Positions 24,500 through 33,320 of a stretch of DNA of 64,000 nucleotides are shown in pieces; the stretch's first letter is position 1; each line of letters begins with the position of its first letter. Under the pieces are notes generated by a model, which did not search any database, was not told the origin of the DNA, and saw nothing but the letters and a program-made list of their open reading frames with translations. Position numbers and translations under genes: made by a program. The DNA comes from WLMZ01 sp043753895 (GTDB lineage: Bacteria; Actinomycetota; Acidimicrobiia; Acidimicrobiales; Ilumatobacteraceae): assembly GCA_043753895.1 (NCBI GenBank), contig JAYUWK010000160.1:62001-126000 (forward strand), read 5' to 3'.

Positions 24500-25933
24500 A
24501 TGACGGGGTCGTTGACGAAAGGGATCCTCTCGTGGGGTACGCATCTGCCGTACCGTCGCCTCGATCGCTCCACCATTGCTGCCGTCGCGGGCACCGGCGG
24601 CGGCAAGGGACATCGCACGGTTGCGTCGTTCGACGAGGACGCCACCACCATGGGCGTTGAGGCTGCTCGTGCCGCGCTTGCTGCAGCAGGCCCAACAGCT
24701 CCTGGCACGCTCGTTCCGGGCACGGTGTGGTTCGCCACGGTCGCTGTGCCGTATCTCGACAAAACCAACGCCACTACCATCCACGCCGCGCTGCGTCTCG
24801 GCCCCGACGTTGCGGCGTACGACGCGCTCGGTTCCGTGAAGTCATCGGTGGGTGCCTTACGCGCGGGCCTGTCCAGCGACACGCCCACACTCGTGGTGTC
24901 CAGCGATCTGCGCTCGGGGCTGCCCGGCTCGGGCGACGAGGCAACGGGTGGCGATGCCGCCGCTGCGCTGTTGTTGGGTTCGTCCAACGACGGGCAGTTG
25001 CTCGCGGAGTTCATCGGCCGCGGCGTCGCCACCGAGGAGTTCCTCGATCGCTGGCGCGTCCCCGGCGAGAATCGCTCGAAGTTGTGGGAGGAACGTTTCG
25101 GCGAGACCCGCTATGCGGCACTCGCACCTGTGGCGTGGGCCGCAGCTCTCGGAAGGGCCGGGCTACAGGCGAGCGACGTCGATAAACTCGTGGTCGCCGG
25201 CACGCACGACCGCGCGAACACCAGTGTGGCCCGTGCACTCGGGGTGCGCACCGACGCCCTCGTGGACTCGCTTGCCGCCAGTGTCGGCAACACCGGAGCG
25301 GCGCACCCCACACTGCTGCTCGCATCGGCGCTCGAACACGCCAAACCGCAGCAGGTCATCGCCGTCGTCGTGCTCGCCGATGGCGTGGAAGTGCTGTTGT
25401 TCCGCACTACCGACGCCTTGGCCACATTCACTCCGCTCCGCACGGTCGGGGCGCAGATAGATGCAAGCGGAACAATCACCTACGGTCGATATCTGGCCTG
25501 GCGCGGCCTGCTCACGGTTGAACCACCTCGTCGGCCCGAGCCAGCGCGGCCGTCGGCAACTGCATCGGGTCGCTCGCGTGAATGGAAATTCGGTTTCGTC
25601 GGTTCGGTCGATGACCAAGGAGAAGTCCACCTGCCACCCTCCAGACTCGACGGCGAGCGACGGGCCATGGCTGGGGCTCACGGCAGCATCGTCACCTACA
25701 CCGTCGACAAGCTGTCGTACTCGCTGAACCCCCCCGTGGTCTTCGCCGTCGTCGACTTCGACGGAGGCGGGCGCCTGCCCATCGAGCTCACCGACGTGGA
25801 CCCTGCCGAGGTTGCGATTGGTGGCCGCGTGGAGATGACCTTCCGCAAACTCTTCACCGCAGACGGGATTCACAACTACTTCTGGAAGGCTCGCCCGATT
25901 CGTGGCGAGCACGCTGACAAGGAAGCGAGCTGA
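24500..25933 (+). CDS. HMG-CoA synthase/KAS III-like protein fused to DUF35 OB-fold
   Basis: The 477-aa protein starts at ATG 24500 (AGGGAG upstream). Residues about 1-330 form a thiolase-fold HMG-CoA synthase/ketoacyl-synthase-like domain (ILSWGTHLPYRRLDRSTIAA; SVGNTGAAHPTLLLASALEH). The C-terminal part (about 350-477) is a DUF35 acyl-CoA-binding OB-fold (WRGLLTVEPPRRP; VVFAVVDFDGGGRLPIELTD; RVEMTFRKLF). The position where the catalytic Cys is expected (ALGSVKSSVGALRAGL) has Ser and no Cys, so classical synthase activity is doubtful. The next gene is a thiolase. Thiolase + HMGCS + DUF35 assemblies are known in archaea, and thiolase-fold/DUF35 aldolases occur in actinobacterial steroid side-chain breakdown. 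Confidence 0.8.
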   Translation: MTGSLTKGILSWGTHLPYRRLDRSTIAAVAGTGGGKGHRTVASFDEDATTMGVEAARAALAAAGPTAPGTLVPGTVWFATVAVPYLDKTNATTIHAALRLGPDVAAYDALGSVKSSVGALRAGLSSDTPTLVVSSDLRSGLPGSGDEATGGDAAAALLLGSSNDGQLLAEFIGRGVATEEFLDRWRVPGENRSKLWEERFGETRYAALAPVAWAAALGRAGLQASDVDKLVVAGTHDRANTSVARALGVRTDALVDSLAASVGNTGAAHPTLLLASALEHAKPQQVIAVVVLADGVEVLLFRTTDALATFTPLRTVGAQIDASGTITYGRYLAWRGLLTVEPPRRPEPARPSATASGRSREWKFGFVGSVDDQGEVHLPPSRLDGERRAMAGAHGSIVTYTVDKLSYSLNPPVVFAVVDFDGGGRLPIELTDVDPAEVAIGGRVEMTFRKLFTADGIHNYFWKARPIRGEHADKEAS

Positions 25934-25934
25934 T

Positions 25935-27131
25935 ATGGCATCGCACGGCATCAAGAACCGCGTCGCGATCATCGGCATGGGTTGCACGCGCTTCACCGAA
26001 CACTGGGACAAGGGCCTCGACGATCTGCTCATCGACGCCAGCGATCAGGCATTCCGCTCCGCAGGTGTAACCAAGCAGGACATCGACGCTTACTGGTTCG
26101 GCACCGCCCAGTCAGCGATGAGCGGCATCGCGTTGGCCCGACCGCTTGGGCTCGAGGGCAAGCCCGTGACGCGTGTGGAGAACTACTGCGCAACGGGCTC
26201 CGACGCGTTGCGCCAGGCGTGCTACGCCGTTGCCAGCGGCGCCTACGACAGCGCCATGGCCATCGGCGCCGAGAAGGTGAAAGACAGCGGTATGCAGGGA
26301 CTCAACGCATTTCCCGTGCCCAACGACGGCACCGCCCGCACGCTTACTGCCGCGGCGATGTTCTCGATGGTCGCTCCGGCGTATGCGCAGAAGTACGGCG
26401 TGGATCGTGGCGACCTCAAGCGAGTCCTCGCGCGTATCGCGTCGAAGAACCACGCCAACGGTGCCAAGAACCCGCTCGCTCAGTTCCGCAAGGAGATGAG
26501 TGTCGATCAGCTGTGCGCAATGCCCTCCGTCGCCGGCGACCTGTCGGTCTTCGACTGTGCAGGCGTGGCCGATGGTTCGGCCGCCGCCATCGTGGTGCGC
26601 GCCGAGGACGCCCATCGCTACACCGACAAGCCGCTCTACGTGAAGGCGCTGAGCATGGTCGCCGGCAACGGCAGTGGGCTGATGGATCCCACGTACGACT
26701 ACACCACCTTCCCCGAGATCGTGATGTGCGCCCAGGACGCATACGCGCAGGCCGGCATCACCGACCCGCGTACCGAGTTGGCCATGGCCGAGGTACACGA
26801 CTGTTTCACGCCGACCGAATTGGTCCTGATGGAAGACCTCGGCTTCTGCGCGCGGGGTACGGCGTGGAGCGAGATCAACGCCGGCTCGTTTGATCTCGAC
26901 GGAGACCTGCCGGTGAACCCCGATGGCGGCCTGAAGAGCTTCGGTCACCCCACCGGCGCCAGCGGCCTGCGGATGATGTACGAGGCCTGGCTACAACTGC
27001 GCGGCGAGGCGCCGATCGAGCGCAGGATCAGCACCTTCGGCAAGCGACATCTCGCGCTCACCCACAACTTGGGCGGCTACCCCGGAGAAATGGTGAGCTT
27101 CATCAGTATTCTCGGTACGGAACTGGACTGA
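25935..27131 (+). CDS. Thiolase / SCPx-type acetyl-CoA acetyltransferase
   Basis: The 398-aa protein begins one base after the preceding stop. It has the thiolase features NYCATGSDALRQACYAVASG with the nucleophilic Cys (about 88), ADGSAAAIVVRAED, AEVHDCFTPTE and the C-terminal GHPTGASGLR histidine. A second classical Cys-x-Gly near the C-terminus is absent (HNLGGYPG instead), which is the pattern of SCPx-like thiolases that partner DUF35 proteins. It probably cleaves or forms a 3-oxoacyl-CoA together with the upstream DUF35-fused protein. GTG or ATG starts upstream overlap the previous gene; ATG 25935 is used. Confidence 0.87.
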   Translation: MASHGIKNRVAIIGMGCTRFTEHWDKGLDDLLIDASDQAFRSAGVTKQDIDAYWFGTAQSAMSGIALARPLGLEGKPVTRVENYCATGSDALRQACYAVASGAYDSAMAIGAEKVKDSGMQGLNAFPVPNDGTARTLTAAAMFSMVAPAYAQKYGVDRGDLKRVLARIASKNHANGAKNPLAQFRKEMSVDQLCAMPSVAGDLSVFDCAGVADGSAAAIVVRAEDAHRYTDKPLYVKALSMVAGNGSGLMDPTYDYTTFPEIVMCAQDAYAQAGITDPRTELAMAEVHDCFTPTELVLMEDLGFCARGTAWSEINAGSFDLDGDLPVNPDGGLKSFGHPTGASGLRMMYEAWLQLRGEAPIERRISTFGKRHLALTHNLGGYPGEMVSFISILGTELD

Positions 27132-27176
27132 CGTGCACAACCCGGCCCGGGTTGCACTTCCTCCAAAGGTATTGCG

Positions 27177-28947
27177 ATGACCTACGCCGATACCGACATT
27201 GCCCTGGTCCCTGCTGATGTCGATGTCGAATCGCTCGAGGCCGCGCCCACGGTGGCGGCACCGCGCGGCGTGAGGCCTACGTTGCGCCAGTCGATGTTCA
27301 GGCGACCGAACCTCGGTGGCCTGCTGCTCGCCCTGCTGTTCTGGTGGGAGTCGTTGTCGCCCACCCTGCTTGCGCGCACGGCGATCTTTCAGGGCATGGT
27401 CAGCACCGTGTGCATCGGTGTTGCCTACATGGTCGGCACCCTGATCGGCTACTGGGGCCACCGGCTGTTGGCACGGATGGATCGCTCGCCCAACACATCG
27501 GCGCGCCAGATCGCGTGGAGGGCGTTCGGCGTGTTCGCCATCGTGGTCGCGATCCTCGGCATCATCGTGTGGCCTCGCTGGCAGAACGAGCAACGCGACC
27601 TTCTGACACTTGCGCACATCTCGCGCTTCGAGATGATTCCCGTGTTGCTCGTGACCGCGATCGTCGTGGTGATCCTCGGCCGGATCGGTCGTCTGGTCTG
27701 GCGTGGCGTCACCGCCGTGGACCGGCTGCTGACGCGCCTGCTTCCCGGAACCGCCGCAGCCGTACTCACCACCGTGGCGGTGCTGGTGTTCGCGAACGTT
27801 CTGGCGACGCGCATCATCGCGCCGCGTTTGCACGACTGGGCCAACTCCACATTCGGAGTACTCGAAGACGACACCGATGAAGGCACCGTTCAGCCGACGA
27901 GTTCTTCGGTGACGGGCGGACCCGGCTCGCTGATTCCGTGGGCCGACCTCGGCCGCGAGGGTCGCAACTTGAAGGCCCGCGCCACCACCAAGGCCCAACT
28001 CGAAGGCTTCTTCGGTACGGGCAAGGTCACGGCCGAACCCGTGCGCGTGTATGTGGGCCTGCGCTCGGGTGACACGGCCCAACAGCGCGCAGCGCTTGCA
28101 GTGCGCGAGCTCGACCGCACGCGTGCCTGGGACCAAAAGGCTCTCGTGGTCACGACGGTCACCGGCACCGGTTGGGTGGATCCCGATGCAGCCACCGCGA
28201 TCGAACAGCTCTACGCCGGCGACACGGCCATGGTGGGTATGCAGTATTCGTTCCTGCCGAGTTGGATCTCCACCCTGGTCGACGGTCAGGCCGCGAAGGA
28301 CGCAGGCGCAGCATTGTTCGCGGCGGTCCGTGCGCGTTGGCTGCAGCTCCCCGAGGCGTCGCGACCCAAGTTGTTGATGTTCGGCCAGAGCCTGGGGTCC
28401 TACGGCGGCGAGGCTGCGTTCACAGGTCACGACGCACGCACGTCGGTCGACAATTTCGTGCGGCTCACCGATGGCGCATTGCTCACCGGACCCACCAACA
28501 ACAATGCCATCTGGAGCCAAATTACTGCCGCCCGCTCGCCCGGTTCGCCGGCGTGGCGGCCCGTGTACGACGACGGTGTGTCGGTGCGCTTCGCGAACAG
28601 GCCATCGGAGATTCGCGAGCCCGATCCCACTTGGATGGCGCCACGCCTCCTCTACATCCAGCATCCGTCGGATCCCGTCACGTTCTGGAGCATGGACACA
28701 ATGTGGTCCAAGCCTGAGTGGATCGACAGCCCCACGGGGTACGACGTGGCGGACCGCGCCTCGTGGTTCCCGTTTGTCACCTGGGCACAGGGCGTTGCTG
28801 ATCTGTCTGCCGGGCTTCAGCGCCAAGCCGGGTTTCGGGCACGACTACCGCAATACGTTCGTCGCCGGTTGGGCAGCGGTGCTGTCTCCCAGCGGATGGA
28901 CCTCGGCTGATACCACCCGACTCGAGGCGTATCTCGGGCGCAACTGA
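27177..28947 (+). pseudogene. Membrane alpha/beta-hydrolase family protein with a frameshift near 28806
   Basis: The N-terminal half has four membrane helices (LGGLLLALLFWWESLSPTLL onward). The C-terminal half is an alpha/beta hydrolase with the nucleophile elbow FGQSLGSYGGEA. This is the layout of the Abhydrolase_9 family common in actinobacteria. The frame from 27177 runs to 28910 with an unfamily-like tail. Shifting frame at 28806 (one extra T after GATCTG) restores a matching C-terminus (GFSAKPGFGHDYRNTFVAGW, then GWTSADTTRLEAYLGRN) that ends at 28947, where the next gene starts with an overlapping TGATG. Either a real one-base insertion or a sequencing error. The function is probably lipid or ester hydrolysis at the membrane. 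Confidence 0.8.
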
Positions 28948-29630
28948 TGACGTCTGCGGGTGAGCCCGTGGGCAACACGGTCGGTCGGCGGCGCACGGTG
29001 GGAATGCTGATCTTGACCATCGCCGTGCTCGCGGGCGGCGACATCGTCCGCAGCGTGTGGATTCACGGCGATGCGGACATCGTCTTCAATATCGCGCTTG
29101 CGATCGCCATCGTCGCGATTACCGTCGCGTCGGGAATCTCGGCTGGCGAACTCGGCCTGCGCCGCGTCGACGCTGGTTCGGGTCTGATCTGGGGTGGCGC
29201 AGTCTTTGCTGCGGTCGGCACAGTGATCGTGGTGGCAGCGCTCGTTGCCCCAGATGCATCGTTGTTCGCCGACGACCGCGCCAACGTGGGCGTGGGCGCG
29301 TTGCTCGTGAAGGTGCTCGTCGTGATCCCGTTGGCGACAGTGGTCTTCGAGGAGGTTGCATTCCGTGGTCTTCTCCTCGCGCTCTTCCGGCGCATTACTT
29401 CCACGCGATGGGCCGTGGTCGCCGTGAGCGCGCTGTTCGGCGTGTGGCACATCCCTGGCGCGTGGAGTTCGTCGCCGGCCGCTCTTGCCGGAACCGTGAT
29501 CGTCACAACCGTCGCCGGCGTCGTGTTTTGCTGGCTCCGATTACGATCGCACAGCCTCATTGCGCCGGCGCTTGCGCATCTGGCCACGAACTCGGTCGCG
29601 TTCACCGTGGCTTGGTTTGTGGCCCGTTAG
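28947..29630 (+). CDS. CPBP-family intramembrane metalloprotease (CAAX protease-like)
   Basis: The 227-aa protein has about six membrane helices and the three motifs of the CPBP/Rce1 family: EEVAFRGLLLALFRR (EExxxR), FGVWHIPGAW (FxxxH) and ALAHLATNSVAF (HxxxN). These Glu, His and Asn residues form the active site of glutamate-type intramembrane proteases. The gene overlaps the end of the restored alpha/beta-hydrolase frame by one base. In bacteria these proteins take part in peptide maturation or immunity, or have unknown roles. Confidence 0.85.
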   Translation: MTSAGEPVGNTVGRRRTVGMLILTIAVLAGGDIVRSVWIHGDADIVFNIALAIAIVAITVASGISAGELGLRRVDAGSGLIWGGAVFAAVGTVIVVAALVAPDASLFADDRANVGVGALLVKVLVVIPLATVVFEEVAFRGLLLALFRRITSTRWAVVAVSALFGVWHIPGAWSSSPAALAGTVIVTTVAGVVFCWLRLRSHSLIAPALAHLATNSVAFTVAWFVAR

Positions 29631-29639
29631 GGTCTGGCC

Positions 29640-30038
29640 ATGGACCGAATCGCAGAGCTTCATGGCGCAGCTGTGACCGTGCAGCAGAACGCACACGCGC
29701 CGTATTCGCACTACAAGGTCGGCGCTGCGATTCTCACCAGCACCGGGCGGATCTTCGCTGGCTGCAACGTAGAGAACGCCGCATATCCCCAGGGCGCGTG
29801 CGCCGAGGCCAACGCGATCGGCGCAATGGTGTCAGCAGGCGAACTGAAGATCGTTGCGGTACTCACCGTGTGCGACGGCGATGTGCTCGGTACGTGCTGC
29901 GGCGGCTGCCGTCAGCGCATCCGCGAGTTTGCCGAACTCAGCGTGCCGATCTACGCATCCGACCGCAACGGCGTGCGCGCTACGTTCACCCTCGACGAAC
30001 TCCTGCCCCATTCCTTCGGACCTGATCACCTGCACTGA
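29640..30038 (+). CDS. cdd: Cytidine deaminase
   Basis: The 132-aa protein is a homotetrameric-type cytidine deaminase of the usual length. Zinc ligands and the catalytic Glu are in NVENAAYPQGACAEANAIGA and TCCGGCRQRIREF; the second motif has CCG where PCG is usual. It deaminates cytidine and deoxycytidine to uridine forms in pyrimidine salvage. It follows the CPBP gene by nine bases and precedes the aminotransferase gene by 29, so transcription may continue through. Confidence 0.92.
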   Translation: MDRIAELHGAAVTVQQNAHAPYSHYKVGAAILTSTGRIFAGCNVENAAYPQGACAEANAIGAMVSAGELKIVAVLTVCDGDVLGTCCGGCRQRIREFAELSVPIYASDRNGVRATFTLDELLPHSFGPDHLH

Positions 30039-30067
30039 CACGTCGCCGTTGCTCTACGCTTGAACCG

Positions 30068-31240
30068 ATGTCTGACCGCGTGCCCTACCTGACGTCGAAG
30101 CTGCAGGGTTTCGGCACCACCATCTTCGGAGAGATGTCAGCGCTCGCGCTGGCCACCAACTCGGTGAACCTCGGCCAGGGGTTCCCCGACACCGATGGAC
30201 CGCGCGAAGTACTCGACGCGGCGATCGCCGCGATCAACGGCGGTCAGAACCAATACCCTCCGGCCATCGGTGTAGCGAGCCTGCGCGACGCCATTGCCGA
30301 ACATCAGCAGCGGTTCTATGGGCTCAGCTTCGATCCCGCCACCGAGGTGCTCGTCACCGCGGGGGCGAGTGAGGGTCTGGCCAGCGCGCTGCTCGCACTG
30401 CTCGACACTGGCGACGAGGTGATCACGTTCGAGCCGATGTTCGATATTTATCAGGCGTGCATCGCGATGGCCGGCGGTCAGGTGCGCGCCATCACGCTGC
30501 ACCCACCTGCGTACGGCGTCGACCTCGACGAAGTGCGCGCCGCGGTCACGCCCCGCACCAAGCTGATCCTGCTCAACTCCCCGCACAACCCCACTGGCAA
30601 GGTGTTCAACCGCGCGGAACTCCAGGGCATCGCCGACATCGCCATCGAACACGACCTCATCCTGGTCACCGACGAGGTCTACGAACACCTCACGTTCGAC
30701 GGTATCGAGCACATCCCACTATCGACCTTGCCGGGGATGCGCGAGCGCACGCTCACGTCCTCGTCTGGTGGCAAGACCTTCAACACCACGGGTTGGAAGG
30801 TCGGTTGGCTCACCGGCCCAGCGGCGCTGGTGGCCGCGGCGCGAACGGCAAAGCAGTACCTCACCTATGTGAGCAGTGGACCATTCCAGCCTGCCATTGC
30901 CGTGGGTCTGCGTCTGCCCGACAGCTACTTCACCGACATCGCGCTCGACCTGCAGTCCAAGCGCGATCGTTTGTGCGATGGCCTCGTCGAGGCTGGCTTC
31001 GATGTCTTCCGGCCGCAGGGTACGTACTTCGTGACGGTCGACATCCGCCGCCTGCGCGCCGATGGCGACGGTATGGCCTTTTGCCGCGAGTTACCGGCGA
31101 TGTGCAGTGTGGTGGCCATCCCGAATCAGGTCTTCTACACCGATCCCCGACGCGGTCGACACCTGGTGCGGTTCGCGTTCAGTAAGCGCCTCGATGTACT
31201 CGACGAAGCAGTGTCGCGGCTGAAGGGCCTTGCGCGATGA
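30068..31240 (+). CDS. PLP-dependent aminotransferase (class I), glutamine transaminase-like
   Basis: The 390-aa fold-type I aminotransferase shows NSPHNPTGKVFNRAEL, VTDEVYEHLTFDG (PLP-contact Asp and Tyr) and the Schiff-base Lys in SSSGGKTFNTTGWKVGW. The closest resemblance is to the YbdL/kynurenine-glutamine transaminase group; several actinobacterial members are annotated as DapC. The next gene, overlapping by four bases, is an omega-amidase-like nitrilase. This pair fits the glutamine transaminase/omega-amidase route that removes the 2-oxoglutaramate product. The exact amino acid substrate (for example methionine) is inferred. Confidence 0.87.
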   Translation: MSDRVPYLTSKLQGFGTTIFGEMSALALATNSVNLGQGFPDTDGPREVLDAAIAAINGGQNQYPPAIGVASLRDAIAEHQQRFYGLSFDPATEVLVTAGASEGLASALLALLDTGDEVITFEPMFDIYQACIAMAGGQVRAITLHPPAYGVDLDEVRAAVTPRTKLILLNSPHNPTGKVFNRAELQGIADIAIEHDLILVTDEVYEHLTFDGIEHIPLSTLPGMRERTLTSSSGGKTFNTTGWKVGWLTGPAALVAAARTAKQYLTYVSSGPFQPAIAVGLRLPDSYFTDIALDLQSKRDRLCDGLVEAGFDVFRPQGTYFVTVDIRRLRADGDGMAFCRELPAMCSVVAIPNQVFYTDPRRGRHLVRFAFSKRLDVLDEAVSRLKGLAR

Positions 31241-32025
31241 GTGCAAGTGCCGTGCGCGTGGCCGCGATCCAACACGACATCGTGTGGGGCGACCGTGACG
31301 CCAACTTCGAGCACCTTGCTCCGCTGGTGCGCGCCGCTGCCGGTTCGGGCGCCCGGCTTGCGCTGCTCACCGAGACCTTCAGCACCGGGTTCGTGACCGA
31401 CCGGCCGATCGGCGAACCCGAGGGTGGGCCGTCATCGCAGTTCATCATCGAACAAGCTCGGTCGAACGGGCTCTGGGTCGGCGGCACGTGCCCCGAGATT
31501 CCGGCCGATGCGCCAGCCGATGATCAGCGTCCGTTCAACAGCTTCGTGATCGCCAGCCCCGACGGCGTCGTGCACCGCTATCGCAAGATCCATCCCTTCA
31601 CGTACGGCGGCGAGCATAAGCACTTCCGCGCCGGCGACACATTGTTCACCATCGACATCGAAGGACTTCGCGTGAGTCCGCTGGTGTGTTACGACCTGCG
31701 CTTCGCCGACGAGTTCTGGCAACTCGCCACACAGACCGACCTCTATCTGGTGCCGGCCAACTGGCCAGAGGCCCGCCGGTTGCACTGGCAGTCGTTGCTG
31801 CAGGCCCGCGCCATCGAGAACCAGGCATATGTGATCGGTTGCAACCGCGTCGGCGAGGGCGGCGGGCTGAACTACAGCGGCGATAGTCGTATCATCGACC
31901 CGCTCGGCGAACTGTTGGCGACGGCCGCGCGCACCGAGTCGATCCTGCTCTCCGACGTCAGTGCCGCTCATGTCGCTGACACCCGCGAGCGCTTTCAATT
32001 CCTGCGCGACCGCCGCACCCATTAG
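31237..32025 (+). CDS. Nitrilase-superfamily omega-amidase
   Basis: The 262-aa protein has the Glu-Lys-Cys catalytic triad of carbon-nitrogen hydrolases: LLTETFSTGF (Glu), YRKIHPF (Lys) and PLVCYDLRFADEFW (Cys). The WPEARRLHWQSLLQARAIEN segment is typical of the YafV/Nit2 omega-amidase branch. It would hydrolyse 2-oxoglutaramate or 2-oxosuccinamate. Translational coupling (ATGA) to the aminotransferase supports that role. Confidence 0.88.
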   Translation: MSASAVRVAAIQHDIVWGDRDANFEHLAPLVRAAAGSGARLALLTETFSTGFVTDRPIGEPEGGPSSQFIIEQARSNGLWVGGTCPEIPADAPADDQRPFNSFVIASPDGVVHRYRKIHPFTYGGEHKHFRAGDTLFTIDIEGLRVSPLVCYDLRFADEFWQLATQTDLYLVPANWPEARRLHWQSLLQARAIENQAYVIGCNRVGEGGGLNYSGDSRIIDPLGELLATAARTESILLSDVSAAHVADTRERFQFLRDRRTH

Positions 32026-32066
32026 GCCTCGGCTCACCGCCGTTCCGGGGAACAAACACACAAGAA

Positions 32067-32748
32067 TCAGCGCAGGGCGAGACCACCAAGGCCGTCCCCG
32101 ACAAGTTTCACGCCGAAGAACAACATGATGAGCATGATGATCACCACGTTGTAATCGAGCATGAACCACTTCACCCGGTCGATCATGAGCGCGGCGCTGT
32201 CACCGCCGACGAGGTGCGCGATCAACGCGCCGAGAACCGCAACAGAACCGAGCAGCACGAACACCACCGCGGCCACGGCAACTTGGTAGCCAACGAGGCC
32301 GACCTCGGCAATCGACGATGTGCCCGCTGCGGTGAACGCGATGTTCTTCGGATTCGCGCCGCTCATCAACGCGCCGAGGAGCAGCGCCCGCGGTGCGGTG
32401 ACCGTTTCGATCGTGGTCATCCAACCCGGAAGCTCGCTGGTGTCGCCAGGGGCGCGGACGACCACGCCACTTCTTGGCAGCCCACGAAATCAGAGCGAGA
32501 CCAACTGCGATGCGCTCCCAGTCCATGATGCCCGCGCTGGTGCTCTCGATCTCGTCGACGCCCTGAGCGAGCAACAGCACTGCTGCCGTGATTGCACCGA
32601 GTCCACCAACTCATCCGAGGGCGAAAGCAGTACCAGTACGACGGGCCCGCTCGGTGCCGAGGATCAACACGATCGCAATGATGGGAAACGGATTCAGCGC
32701 CACAACGAGCGCGGCCGGCAACGTCGCACCGATGGCTCTCAGCAACAC
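32067..32748 (-). pseudogene. GAP-family membrane protein, disrupted by a stop and a frameshift
   Basis: Read in segments, the minus strand encodes a GAP-like (LysE-related) transporter of about 226 codons. It opens with LRAIGATLPAALVVALNPFP and has a TGA at 32611-32613 where a Trp codon is expected (FALG-stop-VGGLGAITAAV). It shifts frame by one base near 32450 (KWRGRPRP to GDTSELPGWM) and then continues to a normal end (MLFFGVKLVGDGLGGLALR). GAP proteins in mycobacteria export glycopeptidolipid or sulfolipid precursors. Two independent lesions make a real pseudogene more likely than a single sequencing error. A 132-aa C-terminal frame remains open. Confidence 0.75.
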
Positions 32749-32790
32749 GACTGCACCCCAAGAAAGATTCCGGTCGCAAAGGCGACGGCG

Positions 32791-33282
32791 TCAATCGACA
32801 TGGGTGCGGAGGTCCTTCGCGAGCATGCTCACGAGAATGCCGTAGTTGGTCTCCTGTTGGCCGACCTCGACAAAGCCGATGCGGTCGTGGAAGCGCAGGG
32901 ACCCGTCGTTACGCGGGCGCAGGTTCACCTCGCACAGCAACCACGGCGTTCCGGCAATGTGGGTTTCGACCGCCGCATACAACGCCGCGCCGATACCCAG
33001 GTTGCGAGCCACCTCGGCAACGGCGATGCGGTCGAGATACACGAACTCGTCGTAACGCTCGCAAAACCACTGGTAGTTCACGCTGGAGTAGGACGCACCC
33101 GGGCCGAAGTTGATACAGAAACCCACCACGTCGCCCTCGTTTTCAGCCACGAGCGACAGGTGCGACTGCTCGACGAGCATCTGCATTCTGTCCAGATCGG
33201 CCTCGCTGACCGCGGGCACCGCATCGTTGTTGAGCCGCACGACAATGGGCAGATCGTCAAGGCGTAGCGGGCGAATATTCAT
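32791..33282 (-). CDS. GNAT-family acetyltransferase
   Basis: The 163-aa protein starts at ATG 33282. The acetyl-CoA-binding region is visible as YLDRIAVAEVARNLGIGAAL (R/Q-x-x-G-x-G/A-like) with a preceding beta-bulge (EFVYLDRI). The C-terminal segment FHDRIGFVEVGQQ is typical of the fold. The substrate is unknown. It is divergent from the ABC ATPase gene with 38 bases between starts. The upstream extension of the frame is ignored because it crosses that divergent promoter. Confidence 0.85.
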   Translation of the reverse strand: MNIRPLRLDDLPIVVRLNNDAVPAVSEADLDRMQMLVEQSHLSLVAENEGDVVGFCINFGPGASYSSVNYQWFCERYDEFVYLDRIAVAEVARNLGIGAALYAAVETHIAGTPWLLCEVNLRPRNDGSLRFHDRIGFVEVGQQETNYGILVSMLAKDLRTHVD

Positions 33283-33320
33283 GATCGCCAAGGTTAGGTG
33301 CCAGATAGTGTCGAAGAGCC

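Noticed and set aside
26991..28826. A 611-codon open frame on the minus strand
   Set aside because: It is antisense to the thiolase and membrane hydrolase genes, with composition (Arg, His, Gly) typical of shadow frames in high-GC DNA.
32611..32613. TGA in the GAP-family gene as a second selenocysteine codon
   Set aside because: The expected residue there is Trp (ALGW in related proteins), no suitable hairpin follows, and a frameshift lies further on, so a nonsense mutation is more likely.
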